This document shows positions 32,221 to 43,905 of a stretch of DNA of 64,000 nt, piece by piece. Positions within the stretch are counted from its first letter, which is position 1. Every line of letters begins with the position of its first letter. The position numbers and the translations under genes were made by a program. Origin of the DNA: Riptortus pedestris (taxonomy: Eukaryota > Arthropoda > Insecta > Hemiptera > Alydidae); contig CM032228.1 of the NCBI GenBank assembly GCA_019009955.1, positions 2,986,001 through 3,050,000 of the forward strand, read 5' to 3'. The notes beneath the pieces were generated by a model. That model did not search any database and was not told the origin of the DNA. It worked only from the letters and a program-made list of their open reading frames with translations.

Positions 32221-35200
32221 GAGTTTAAGACCAACGCTTTAATTCACGTGGCCAACCTGACGAGATTAAGACCAACGCTTTAATTCACGTGGCCAACCTT
32301 ACGAGATTAAGACCAACGCTTTAATTCACGTGGCCAACCTGACGAGATTAAGACCAACGCTTTAATTCACGTGGCCAACCTGACGAGATTAAGACCAACC
32401 CTTTAATTCACGGGGCCAACCAGACGAGATTAAGACCAACGCTTTAATTCACGTGGCCAACCTGACGAGATTAAGACCAACGCTTTAATTCACGTGGCCA
32501 ACCTGACGAGATTAAGACCAACGCTTTAATTCACGTGGCCAACCTTACGAGATTAAGACCAACGCTTTAATTCACGTGGCCAACCTTACGAGATTAAGAC
32601 CAACGCTTTAATTCACGTGGCCAACCTGACGAGATTAAGACCAACGCTTTAATTCACGTGGCCAACCTGACGAGATTAAGACCAACGCTTTAATTCACGT
32701 GGCCAACCTTACGAGATTAAGACCAACGCTTTAATTCACGTGGCCACCTGACGAGATTAGACCAACGCTTTAATTCACGTGGCCAACCTGACGAGATTAA
32801 GACCAACGCTTTAATTCACGTGGCCAACCTGACGAGATTAATTACAACGCTTTAATTCAAGTGGCCAACCTGAAGAGATTAAGTCCAACGCTGTAATTCT
32901 CGTGGCCAACCTGACGAGATTAAGACCAACGCTTTAATTCACGTGGCTTACCTGACGAGATTAAGACCAACGCTTTAATTCACGTGGCCAACCTGACGAG
33001 ATTAAGACCAACGCTTTAATTCACGTGGCCAACCTGACGAGATTAAGACCAACGCTTTAATTCACGTGGCCAACCTTACGAGATTAAGACCAACGCTTTA
33101 ATTCACGTGGCCAACCTGACGAGATTAAGACCAACCCTTTAATTCACGTGGCTAACCTGACGAGATTAAGACCAACGCTTTAATTCACGTGGCCAACCTG
33201 ACGAGATTAAGACCAACGCTTTAATTCACGTGGCCAACCTGACGAGATTAAGACCAACGCTTTAATTCACGTGGCCAACCTGACGAGATTAAGACCAACC
33301 CTTTAATTCACGTGGCCAACCTGACGAGATTAAGACCAACGCTTTAATTCACGTGGCCAACCTGACGAGATTAAGACCAACGCTTTAATTCACGTGGCCA
33401 ACCTTACGAGATTAAGACCAACGCTTTAATTCACGTGGCCAACCTGACGAGATTAAGACCAACGCTTTAATTCACGTGGCTAACCTGACGAGATTAAGAC
33501 CAACGCTTTAATTCACGTGGCCAACCTGACGAGATTAAGACCAACGCTTTAATTCACGTGGCCATCCTGACGAGATTAAGACCAACGCTTTAATTCACGT
33601 GGCCAACCTGACGAGATTAAGACCAACCCTTTAATTCACGGGGCCAACCTGACGAGATTAAGACCAACCCTTTAATTCACGTGGCCATCCTGACGAGATT
33701 AAGACCAACCCTTTAATTCACGTGGCCAACCTGACGAGATTAAGACCAACGCTTTAATTCACGTGGCCAACCTTACGAGATTAAGACCAACCCTTTAATT
33801 CACGTGGCCAACCTGACGAGATTAAGACCAACCCTTTAATTCACGTGGCCAACCTGACGAGATTAAGACCAACGCTTTAATTCACGTGGCCAACCTGACG
33901 AGATTAAGACCAACCCTTTAATTCACGTGGCCAACCAGACGAGATTAAGACCAACGCTTTAATTCACGTGGCCAACCTGACGAGATTAAGACCAACCCTT
34001 TAATTCACGTGGCCAACCTGACGAGATTAAGACCAACGCTTTAATTCACGTGGCCAACCTGACGAGATTAAGACCAACGCTTTAATTCACGTGGCCAACC
34101 TGACGAGATTAAGACCAACCCTTTAATTCACGTGGCCAACCTGACGAGATTAAGACCAACGCTTTAATTCACGTGGCCAACCTGACGAGATTAAGACCAA
34201 CGCTTTAATTCACGTGGCCAACCAGACGAGATTAAGACCAACCCTTTAATTCACGGGGCCAACCAGACGAGATTAAGACCAACGCTTTAATTCACGTGGC
34301 CAAGCTTACGAGATTAAGACCAACGCTTTAATTCACGTGGCCAACCTTACGAGATTAAGACCAACGCTTTAATTCACGTGGCCAACCAGACGAGATTAAG
34401 ACCAACGCTTTAATTCACGTGGCCAACCTGACGAGATTAAGACCAACGCTTTAATTCACGTGGCCAACCTGACGAGATTAAGACCAACGCTTTAATTCAC
34501 GTGGCCAACCTGACGAGATTAAGACCAACCCTTTAATTCACGTGGCTAACCTGACGAGATTAAGACCAACGCTTTAATTCACGTGGCCAACCTGACGAGA
34601 TTAAGACCAACGCTTTAATTCACGTGGCCAACCTGACGAGATTAAGACCAACCCTTTAATTCACGGGGCCAACCAGACGAGATTAAGACCAACGCTTTAA
34701 TTCACGTGGCCAAGCTTACGAGATTAAGACCAACGCTTTAATTCACGTGGCCAACCTGACGAGATTAAGACCAACGCTTTAATTCACGTGGCCAACCAGA
34801 CGAGATTAAGACCAACGCTTTAATTCACGTGGCCAACCTGACGAGATTAAGACCAACGCTTTAATTCACGTGGCCATCCTGACGAGATTAAGACCAACGC
34901 TTTAATTCACGTGGCCAACCTGACGAGATTAAGACCAACCCTTTAATTCACGTGGCTAACCTGACGAGATTAAGACCAACCCTTTAATTCACGTGGCCAA
35001 CCTGACGAGATTAAGACCAACCCTTTAATTCACGTGGCTAACCTGACGAGATTAAGACCAACCCTTTAATTCACGTGGCCAACCTGACGAGATTAAGACC
35101 AACGCTTTAATTCACGTGGCCAACCTGACGAGATTAAGACCAACGCTTTAATTCACGTGGCCAACCTGACGAGATTAAGACCAACCCTTTAATTCACGTG

Positions 35201-35654
35201 GCGAACCTGACGAGATTAAGACCAACGCTTTAATTCACGTGGCCAACCTGACGAGATTAAGACCAACGCTTTAATTCACGTGGCCAACCTGACGAGATTA
35301 AGACCAACCCTTTAATTCACGTGGCCAACCTGACGAGATTAAGACCAACCCTTTAATTCACGTGGCCATCCTGACGAGATTAAGACCAACGCTTTAATTC
35401 ACGGGGCCAACCTGACGAGATTAAGACCAACCCTTTAATTCACGTGGCCATCCTGACGAGATTAAGACCAACGCTTTAATTCACGTGGCTAACCTGACGA
35501 GATTAAGACCAACGCTTTAATTCACGTGGCCAACCTGACGAGATTAAGACCAACGCTTTAATTCACGTGGCCAACCTGACGAGATTAAGACCAACGCTTT
35601 AATTCACGTGGCCAACCCGACGAGATTAAGACCAACGCTTTCATTCACGTGGCT
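32173..35654. repeat. 41-bp minisatellite array, about 85 copies
   Basis: The 41-bp period was checked from CCTGACGAG at 32461 and 32502. Each unit holds TTAATTCACGTGGCCAACCT and GACGAGATTAAGACCAACGC. Variants: CCTTACGAG, CCAGACGAG, GGCTAACC, GGCCATCC, AACCCTTT, CACGGGG. The first unit is continuous with the SINE-like B-box region at its left. On the minus strand every unit repeats the A-box-like TGGCCACGTGA. The array ends in a unit with TTTCATTCACGTGGC, then joins H1 sequence. Confidence 0.97.
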
Positions 35655-35882
35655 ATTTGTAATTTCAGGCCTCCCTTATAACCTCCACTCCAGTTCGTCT
35701 CAGAGAATTTTAATATAGCCTAAAATCGACGTTGGGTTAGTAGTAATATACATAGCAAGTTTCGGTTCAGCCGTTTATGCGTGAAAGGTTAACAAACAAA
35801 CAAACACCAAAGACACAAAATGCACCATAAGGTGTCTATGACATGTGAAACGAAAAAAAATCAATGTACAGACAGAGGTTAC

Positions 35883-35885
<3 letters not shown>
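35655..35885 (-). mobile_element. H1 5' part, reverse orientation
   Basis: Minus-strand H1 5' region with a CTCCACTCC core, a TTCGGTTCAGCCGTTTATGC block, short (AAAC)n, a GTGTCTATGACATGTGAAAC block and a 5' end running into TA. Confidence 0.65.

Positions 35886-35937
<52 letters not shown>
35886..35937. repeat. (TA)n microsatellite
   Basis: About 52 bp of TA between an H1 5' end and an H3 5' end, which point away from each other. Confidence 0.95.
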
Positions 35938-35940
<3 letters not shown>

Positions 35941-37391
35941 TTATATATATATAATTCTAGCGTACGTGTGTATGTCACTGAACTCCTCCTAGACGGATGG
36001 TCCGATTTGATTGAATTTTTGAATACGCGTTCGAGTGACGCCCCGGATGGTTTAGCGCCGCAGATCGGCCAGGCAGATGGAGCAGGAGTGGGGGTCGTAA
36101 GGGTGGCCTGAAATTAAAAATAGCTGTATTTGGTTTCCTATTGGTTTTTCGGGAAATATGCACAGGATAAGAGTTGTTTATGTTGTCATTTGGAGTAACT
36201 TTTGTCATATTCAATTTTGTCGTATATTAAAGTATAAGAGATATACACTAAAAAAGTAAAGAGGGGCCAACAATTTTATTGGGCACCAACGAATGAACCG
36301 AACTGTACAGAACTCGGTATGTGAATTAGCATTAGTTCTACCATGGTTATAAGCTGTACTAAATTTTTTAAGATCGAACGAGAGTGGGGGTTTACTGAAG
36401 GCCGAAAACTAAAAAACGCCGATATCTCGGTTAATATTAAAGACAGCGAAAAAAGGTACATGACAACGTTTATAGACCTTTTAATTTGAAAAAGGATTGG
36501 TTCTATACAAAATTTCGATCAGACTCAAACTAACGGAGATATTTCGAATTTTCGAAAATCCTCCCCTCTAAATCCCCCCTCCCTATGATCCGATTCCGGC
36601 TGTTGAAGAACATGATCCGTCTTTTAACGTAAAACGTTTAAATACGGAGTTTGGTAACGATCTAGCGAAAATTGCGACCGCTAGAGCGTTAACAGGCTAA
36701 TACGCCTCTATCTTTATATATATAATTCTAGCGTACGTGTGTATGTCACTGAACTCCTCCTAGACGGATGGACCGATTTGATTGAATTTTTGAATACGCG
36801 TTCGATTGACGCCCCGGATGGTTTAGCGACGCAGATCGGCCAGGCAGATGGAGCAGGTCTCCGGTCGAAGTGCGAAGGGCGAGGTTATTGGAAATGTAAT
36901 GAAATGTTAATATGTTTATCTAATGTATGTCCGTAGAATTTAAGTATGTCATCTATATAATGATGTTTTCAGCTGCGAGAGGTTTTCACATTCAGACATT
37001 GTTATTTATTTTCCAAATTTATTTTAATTTGATTTGAATGTTGCAATTATTTTCTTTTCTTTATTTATATTTATGTATTTGCGTTATTATTGTTGAGTGT
37101 TTTTATTTATTTAAGTTATTGGTCTACAACTGTTTGTTTTTAAGAACGTGTAGTACGCATTCTACCAGATAATCTCAGAACTAAAACGTCTTCTTTTCCG
37201 TCTCTCATTTTTCCTTTTCCTTTTGTGTTCAAAGTTTTTGAGATATTTTATTTCCTATTTGTTTTTAGGCAAACGTGCATATAACAAATGTTGTTTTTTG
37301 CGTTATTAAAAGTCGATTGTTTTTAAACATAATATTATTAAATTTAATATTCGAATCGCTTGATATATAATGCAGGACAACGTCTGCCGGG
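35938..37391 (+). mobile_element. Compound Helitron-like element, family H3 (two 5' ends, one 3' end)
   Basis: Begins with TCTTTATATATATATAATTC, a Helitron-type TC start, and a GTGTATGTCACTGAACTCC block. A second identical 5' end starts at 36711. The first unit (35938-36710) ends in a region related to reversed TE-X (GACCGCTAGAGCGTTAACAG near 36676). The second unit runs to GGACAACGTCTGCCGGG at 37391, where the terminal hairpin and CTAG are cut off by BEL-like sequence. A second compound copy is at 44222-45307. Confidence 0.7.
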
Positions 37392-37690
37392 TATAGATTC
37401 AATCCCGTCATTATCATTAAATTCATTGCTGAAAATTATTGCTGAAGCAGTCATAAGTAATAAAATATCACATTCATGACCATCTGACACCATTAACGAC
37501 GCTGCAATCCACGAGATCAATAAGGTTGAACTGGCCGACTACTCCTGTTATGCTCCAGGTCCAATAGATTTGTTATTAGGTATGGACATATACCCGTTCG
37601 TAGTGAACGGAGCCCCGAGGCGAGTGGGAGTTGATGGCCTATTCTTCCTCTTGGGCCCGGCCTGGAACCAAATAATCGTAGAAAACTGAC
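37392..37690 (+). pseudogene. BEL/Pao retrotransposon protease-region fragment
   Basis: A frame ending at the TGA of 37687-37689 reads ELADYSCYAPGPIDLLLGMD then IYPFVVNGAPRR. This matches the LADPxFxxPGPIDLLLGADxY segment after the aspartic protease in BEL/Pao Pol. Similarity stops at about 37675, where a Gypsy fragment on the other strand begins. In-frame stops upstream show decay. Confidence 0.6.
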
Positions 37691-37850
37691 TAATGAATTG
37701 TTGGATCCTTCTTGGCGATACTATCTCCAGCTTCTGCATAAATGCGTATATTAAAGGTTTGTGGTCCGTCATTATGTGGAAACAGAACCCCTACTAGATG
37801 CCTGAAGTGCCAACAGTTCTCTATCATAAGTGGCGTAATTACGTTGAACC
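37675..37850 (-). pseudogene. Gypsy (Ty3) RNase H fragment
   Basis: The minus strand reads YATYDRELLALQAS, then after a frameshift MTDHKPLIYAFMQKLEIVSP and FISQFST. These are the hallmark RNase H blocks of Gypsy elements (xYDRELLA ... TDHKPLxYAF ... SPRQxRxxxFISQF). Short and frameshifted, it abuts BEL-like sequence of opposite orientation. Confidence 0.75.
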
Positions 37851-37854
37851 CTTA

Positions 37855-37968
37855 AGGGAAATCAGCTATTGAGGTTGTACTCATGACGCGATTTTCGAAA
37901 TATTTCTTCAAATGTCCATCGATCCTACCCAGGAGATGACGAAAATGAGGTCCGTTCAAAACTGTATG

Positions 37969-38018
<50 letters not shown>

Positions 38019-38561
38019 AAAACGTAAAATCTTAATTTTAAATTAGTCTTAATAATAAATTTTGTTATATACATTTATTCTAACTTGAATATTAACCGAG
38101 CTATTTGCATTTTTCAGTTTTCAGCCACCAGCAAACCGCCACTTCTACTCATGTTACATAAACAATACTCTGCTACATAATAAATCACATTATTCGAATT
38201 TTAAATACCAAATATTGTATTGAAGAGACCTTTATTATACGAGATAAATGCAAATATGTCCTAGTGTCCCCCCTCCCGTCTTAAGGTTTTGGACTACTAA
38301 AAGTTGATTGTTTAAGATAACAATTATTCTGACTCATTATTAATCACAGTACTAGATATAGTAAATAGTTCTCAATAAAATTAATATGTTATATTCTGAT
38401 ATATTCCAGTAATTCTTTTTCTTTCCGGTGTGAGGCGGGCAGACCCGTTTGTTTACATTTCTAACCTAACGCTTCCTGTCGGCAGGTTATTGAAATTGGA
38501 TGCAGCATTTCTTATTTCCGTTTGTATTTATCACGTTGGTAATATGTTACTAGTATGTATA
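37855..38561 (+). mobile_element. TE-X, right end lost
   Basis: The left end CCCTTAAGGGAAATCAGC starts the full left arm, followed by the TA tract 37975-38016. After that the GCTCTAGCGG block is missing and the interior continues from CGTAAAATCTTAATTTTAAA to TAGTATGTATATT at 38561, where another sequence has cut it. Confidence 0.75.
37975..38016. repeat. (TA)n microsatellite inside TE-X
   Basis: About 42 bp of TA at the usual internal position of TE-X. Confidence 0.95.
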
Positions 38562-39272
38562 TTGGTTGGGAATCGAAGAGGCTTCCCATAAAAATATGTA
38601 TAGGGAGATGCCCCTTCGCCCCTTTTTTTGTGTTTGAGAGAGTGGACTGTATGGTGTAAAGGTGTGGTGGTGCAAATTATAAAGCATGGATGGATATAAT
38701 AGATATAATTATATGGACCATGTTTGTGGTCGATAATAAGAACAAATGATAAGGAAATTGTTGATCTTTTAATGTCTAATGATGTTCAATTGGTGAGCTG
38801 CTGTGGGTTGGTTGGAACTCGTGGTGGAGCTGGTTTGCTGCGGTGGGGCCCATTATGGGCTTTATGCCTGTTGGCTTCGATGTGCGTGAATTTTGAAATA
38901 AATGTGAGTACTCACTTTATTTTATTGTCCCTTTTTTCTTTCCCTCCTTGTTTCTTCCCTGCTTCATCGCCCGACGGGCCCTTTTACTACTATTGCATGG
39001 TTAGGGGGTTTTTCGCCTCGATGATAATAGCTCCTTTCTGCCGCACTAGGCTCCCATCTTGTCCCGTCTCCTTTTTGCCCTTTCCTGCCGGTCCCCCTCG
39101 TGGCATACGCTGGTAGTGAGGTCCCCAGTCCAGGGCAAGGATGAGTGGCGGTGGATGACGTCATCGATGTCTTGCGCCTACTTCACTCTTCACAGAGTTG
39201 ATTCTTCCGCGAACAAACCGCCCACCTTGAATTAGCTAGGGCTAATTAAAATTAAAAAAACCTAACTTAGAT
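38562..39272. other. GC-richer unclassified segment, possibly BEL/Pao 3' region or LTR
   Basis: This stretch interrupts TE-X at 38561 and adjoins a minus-strand BEL/Pao pol remnant, so by position it could be the element's 3' region and LTR. I found no LTR ends. A 130-residue plus-strand open frame (38724-39116) has no recognisable features and is probably fortuitous. Confidence 0.3.
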
Positions 39273-41180
39273 CTAAAGCACAGAGCCATTTGTGGTGTGT
39301 GTTTGTGTTTTTGTGTGAGGGAGTGTGGGTGTTATTGAACGAAAAAAGAAAGATCCTCTAAGAAGAAAAATATTTACAAGTTGGAATAATAAAGAAAGAA
39401 ATAGTGAACCTTGTGATCTCGAAGAGAATGATAAGAAAAAAAAATGTATCTCCAAAAAAAAATCGAAATTCTTCTTCACCCTAGGAGTCCTTCCCTTCAG
39501 GGTATGATAATGGTGTGAGTTGAACACTGGCCATGTGAAATGGGTACCCGAATGTGTCGTTTTTGAGTCCCAGCTGAGTAACAGGACCTTAAAATAATTG
39601 TCGCCTGAAGGTAGCATGCTGACTGTCTGGACGGTCTCCATGGTGTTCGGGACAAGCGTTGAGACCGTTGACGCCAATTTGCCCAGTTGAAAGCTTCCTA
39701 GAGCAGATCAATCAGTTTCGTCGGAAGTTGTATGGCTTCCTCAATAGAGCCTCTTGCCAAACGCCATGATGTGGTATACCATATGTGGTATGGCGATGAG
39801 GTGGAAGATGTAGTCCTGTGGCCCAACCTGATGTATTCTTGGATGAATGCATGGTAATTTTGCGCGAGGTCATGGTCTTTGCGAAGTTTGTATTCGGAGG
39901 AGCAGAGGTTTTCATCACCATGTTCCTGTTGTTTCCCACATGGGCGTGTGCAGCCTTAAATGGATGTCGCGCAATAAGACGCCTTTCGGGAGTGCGGTCA
40001 AAGTGTTCTTTGCATGCTTCCTCATCTGGATTGGTCCGCTTAACTGGGGCAGGTTTCTGAACTTCCCGAAAGCGCTGCCGTTGTTCCAAAATGTCAGCGG
40101 GAGACGTGGTGAAAAATGATGAGGATTCAGTAGACCCGTGGTGTCGTGACCTACCCATGACTGTCAAACCAAATATGTTTGAGATGTGGAAGAACCCAGG
40201 CACTTCTGAGGCGTAGGGAGCTCCGATAACTATTAAGGGGTAGAGATCCGCACCTATGAATAGGCCAATTGCTCCGGACTCTCCAAATGTGGTGTCAGCC
40301 AGTTGATGATTGGTAAACAATTTGCAGACGTTATAGTCAAGGTCTTGGTTAGGAAGGCGGGGAGACATCGAGTCAATTATGATGGCATCAGTTGTGACGA
40401 CTCTGTCAGTGTCGAGTGGCTTCAATTCGATGGGCATGATTCCCATTGGTTTGCAGTGGTGATGTTACCTAAGCCGGTGATGCGACGCTTGAAGTGCCGA
40501 ACAGGAGAAATACCACCATCAAGTGCCTTGGAGATGAATGTGTGCTGGCTCCCGCAATCCAGAAGCGCTCGTACCTTGTACAGACGATCGTTGGATCCCT
40601 TTATCATCATCTGTACCGTCCCCAAGAGAACCGCATTTGTTCCTTCCGGTGTGTGCTGGGTTGTTGAGCCGTAAGCGGTGAATGTTACTCCACTACCTTC
40701 AGGTGTGTCCTGCGCCTTTTTCGAAGGTTGTCTAGGAGAGGATGCACGGATGGGCGTGTCCTCTTTATTATAAATGAGGGTGTGGTGCCTTTTATTGCAT
40801 CGATTACACTTGTACTTTGAGGGGCATTGGGCTGTCGGATGATCTTCCCTCAAACAATTCTTGCAGCCCTTCCATCCCTCAGTGAATACGATGCGTTTCC
40901 GGCTGTGAATATTAATAAATTCAGGACACCTTAAGAGATAATGTTTTCCCTTGCAGAATGGGCATTTAGGTAGGATGGGGTTGGAGTAGGTGCTCCGAGC
41001 GTGCGGACGTTGAAACTGGGCAGTCGATGCTCCTGCTCGAGCTTCTGGCGATCTTGAGGTTGAGTGAAGGTTGACGATGGATTATCTCTGAGAGAAGCGA
41101 TTGGGTGGAGTCTCACGGGAGCTTGTGTCGTAGGGACTCTGGCGACGCGTTTTCGCAGGAGCTTCGGATTGAAAACCAAA
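39273..41180 (-). pseudogene. BEL/Pao gag-pol remnant
   Basis: Minus strand, from high to low coordinates. First a proline/glutamine-rich gag tail (41179-40931), then in another frame two zinc-binding blocks, CPFC (40964) and CKNCLREDHPTAQCPSKYKC with CNKRHHTLIY (40868-40780). The protease follows, VRALLDCGSQHTFIS near 40578-40535 (active-site Asp in DCGS), then the IGLFIGADLYPLIV segment, RTNPDEEACKEHF, and YGIPHHGVWQEALLRK near 39770, which is the start of RT. The RT core is missing: a frame near 39670-39500 jumps to FKVLLLSWDSKT, a post-RT motif. Several frameshifts; dead. Confidence 0.85.
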
Positions 41181-41239
41181 TTCGTTTGAAAACTTGATGG
41201 CCCCTAGATTGCCATACGGGTATAACTGAGAGCACAATG

Positions 41240-41672
41240 ATCGATACACAAGCCAAAATTGCAACAACCAAAAGTGACATCGACATTACTCAAATAACAC
41301 TAACTGACGCACTACATTACTACAAAAACAAGATTGTACAAAACTGGGAACAAGAATGGTTATCAATAGATTGCAAATTAAGGGAAATCAAAAATACAAC
41401 GGTGGAATGGCCATCAAGTAATCCAAGTTCAAGAAGAGAAGAGGTGGTTCTTGCTCGATTGCTACATGGCCATTCACGCCTAACAGTACCTTATGGCAAA
41501 ATCTGAACCGCCAACTTGTCCCCTTTGTAATAGACTACTAACTATAAAGTACTTACTTACTGACTGCAAAAGACGACTTAACTTAGACTTACCTTACAAT
41601 TTGGACGAACTGCTGAACAACGAAAGTACATATCTACACGTTTTATTAGCACACATTTACACACTTATATAG
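41240..41672 (+). pseudogene. LINE ORF2 C-terminal remnant
   Basis: The frame from about 41240 reads NKIVQNWEQEWLSIDCKLRE and then SRREEVVLARLLHGHSRLT. After a frameshift near 41488 it continues YLMAKSEPPTCPLCNRLLTI and KYLLTDCKR, ending at TAG 41670-41672. These are the RNase H tail and CxxC...H/L...C knuckle of I/Jockey-type LINEs (consensus RIGHTRLTHxYLLKxEPPPxC). Confidence 0.75.
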
Positions 41673-41752
41673 TACCCAACCCCTTCTTATTTCCAGTGAA
41701 GTATAGCCATAAAGGTTTAATTAACAGTGCGTGCGTGCGCGTGAGCGTACGC

Positions 41753-41825
<73 letters not shown>

Positions 41826-42180
41826 CGTGCGTGCGTGAGCGTGATTCGTGTATGTGTGAAATTCTGAATGCTTGTGTAAAATCCTCTTTACAAACTTTTA
41901 AATAATTCCTGGTTTATTTGTTATAAATTATGAATTATATTTTTATTAACTTTTATAAAATATTTTTGTTTTCATTAAGTTTTTTTCTTGTTTTTGTCTT
42001 TTACCAATTATTCATGTTTTGTTTCTGTTTCCTCTTCATACCTTTCCCCGTTCAATAGTTCTTTTGTTTCTGTTTTAATAGTTTTTTCTTTCTTCAATTA
42101 GTTCCTACTTTATTTCATTTTGCACTATTGTTATCGCCGAGCAGCAACGATAAATTTGTAATAACTAGATTGAATAATTT
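41673..42180 (+). mobile_element. LINE 3' UTR with GT microsatellite
   Basis: T-rich 3' UTR-like sequence, including GCACTATTGTTATCGCCGAG near 42122 and an AATAACTAGA end, typical of the tails that follow such ORF2 remnants. It is interrupted by the (GT)n tract at 41752-41838. Confidence 0.4.
41752..41838. repeat. (GT)n / (GCGT)n microsatellite
   Basis: About 70 bp of pure GT flanked by GCGT units. A valine-cysteine repeat reading frame through it is an artefact. Confidence 0.97.
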
Positions 42181-42484
42181 GGAGAAATGTTACCATTTGG
42201 TTGTGCGATGAAGGGTGTAAATCGCTAAAGTTGCGTGACAACAAACAAATAACCTTCTCCAGTAATCACAACATTAAAATTTCCAGTGGAATACCATACT
42301 CATGAGTACCATAAGAGTCCCTCTTATGAGGGATTTTTGTAGAAAATCAACTTCTACAGCTAGTTTATATCGGTGAATTTTTCGATTTGACACCTCCTTT
42401 AGCCGTAAAATTCCAAAAACAAGTTTTTTCAATACAAATCATTATTTATCTCAGAAACAGTAAATTTTATTGAAAAATGCTGCT
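42181..42484. other. AT-rich unclassified segment
   Basis: No gene recognised. Contains a short inverted repeat CCCTCTTATGAGGG near 42321-42334. Confidence 0.35.
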
Positions 42485-42812
42485 ATTACCAGATTTCCCC
42501 GAATGTAAATCAGCTATTGAGGTCGTATTCATGATGCGATTTCGACAAATTTAAGTAATAAACCGCTTCCAGTACTGAATATAGTAAATAGTTTTCAATA
42601 AAATTAATATGTTACATTTCCGTAAGTACACGTTAGCAGACCCGATTTTTTTTTGTTTCAGGTGCTTCCCGTCTGGAGGTTTCTTATTATCGTTTGTATT
42701 TATTCACTTGATGTTGACGGTGCTATTGTGTTAGCAGTATGTAGATTTATCTATTGTTAAACTTCACGAGGGAAATCTGCTTAGTTTACGCAGCCCCTGC
42801 GTGATGGACTTT
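42485..42812 (+). mobile_element. TE-X with large internal deletion (about 330 bp)
   Basis: Left arm (CAGATTTCCCCGAATG, a TCAGCTATTGAGGTCGTATT block) joins directly to the right part (a TAAATAGTTTTCAATAAAAT block) and an intact right end with hairpin ACGCAGCCCCTGCGT. The TA tract, G-run and central interior are absent. Confidence 0.75.
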
Positions 42813-43024
42813 TTTTTTTTATCTTTGAAACAAAATTACTGGAAAAGGAATGGATTTTTGAAAAAAAATAAATAAATAAATGAAAGCAAAAGTTTAAATC
42901 GAAATAACGAAAAAGTATTCTTGAATGAATCCAAAAAATATCAACATAACAAATGACGTTGTTAGAATTAATTAATTTAAATCAGTATAGTTTCATGTAG
43001 AAAAATAAAAACCGTTTTTCCTTT
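42813..43024. other. AT-rich unclassified segment
   Basis: Poly-T then A-rich sequence with no gene recognised. Confidence 0.35.
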
Positions 43025-43480
43025 GTAGTATAATACTTACAGTTAGTATTTACAAATGTTAAAAATGCATCCTTCCTCATTTATGCACTTCAGAAGACTG
43101 TATCTGGAATCTCTTTTGCCACTGTGTATTTCTGCTAATGAATTGCTAATCTGATTTCATTTTTCATACCTTCAATATTCTGCGACCTGTTCTGATAGAG
43201 ATGCCTTTGCCCCTCCCCCATAGAAGATAATCCATTCCTGTCAGATGGAGTGAGCTAGATGGCCTCTCAATGTACAAGCTGCGACAGATACTGCCTTGGG
43301 CAAAGATTTCTCTTATTGTTGATCGAGTAGTGATTGAGAAGTGGGAAGGAGATCTGTCAAGCTGCAGCCACATTTTTTTCTTTGCATCAGGACTATGTCT
43401 TATATTAAATTCTGCATTTAGTAAGCGCTTCAAGACTGTGTAAACAAATTTGTAGTGTGATGACGTCGACAAATCTTGTT
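43025..43480 (-). pseudogene. Tc1/mariner-like (IS630 superfamily) transposase remnant
   Basis: The minus-strand frame reads KKMWLQLDRSPSHFSITTRS, matching the WFQxDGAPxHFS block with the second catalytic Asp. After a gap it has SSLHLTGMDYLLWG, matching RSPDLTPLDxFLWG with the third catalytic position. A shifted frame near 43085-43040 reads KCINEEGCIFNI, similar to the usual RCxxxxGxHFE ending. The N-terminal DNA-binding part is absent and the frame is broken in several places. Confidence 0.6.
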
Positions 43481-43599
43481 TCGTAAATGTTACTTAGATC
43501 TATACCATGCTCGACATTTAACCGTTTCAGTGAACATTTGTGAACAAGTGTAATATTTGTTATTGGCAGAAATAGAGTATGGAAGAGCGGAGGTATAGA

Positions 43600-43905
43600 T
43601 GGGGGGGGGAGGTGAATTAGAAAATTCAAAATATTTCCGTTATTACAAGTGGTTATAGAACCAACAATGTTTAACTACTGATGTTCTACAATTGTTGTTC
43701 TATGCATTAGTTTTGTAACTCAAGTACCGACTGAGTGTTCGTAGTTTCTTTTTCTGCCTTCAGTAGCCCCCCCCCCCCATTTGCCTTATACTCTTTGGTT
43801 GTTTAACATAGTAATACATAGGAAATATGAGTTGACAAGTGTGTTCTGACCAGTGCCTGGGAAATCTGATAAGTTTACGCAGCCCCTTCGTGACAAACTT
43901 TTAGC
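43600..43905 (+). mobile_element. TE-X right part, diverged
   Basis: G-run near 43602, AAATATTTCCGTTATTACAA, a 13-C tract at 43768, then a mutated right end (GGAAATCTGATAAGTTTACG, hairpin with CCTTCGTG, GACAAACTTTT). It is directly followed by the left end of another copy. Confidence 0.6.

Noticed and set aside
38724..39116. 130-residue open frame with hydrophobic stretches
   Set aside because: No recognisable domain, overlaps a minus-strand frame, and lies in a probable retroelement end region; likely fortuitous.
39325..39507. Lys-rich 60-residue plus-strand frame
   Set aside because: Antisense to the BEL/Pao remnant in an A-rich stretch; composition artefact.
41696..41905. Val-Cys repeat open frame
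   Set aside because: Translation of a (GT)n microsatellite.
43405..43629. Minus-strand 74-residue frame as a separate gene
   Set aside because: It covers the region just upstream of the Tc1/mariner-like relic and is probably a shifted frame of it.
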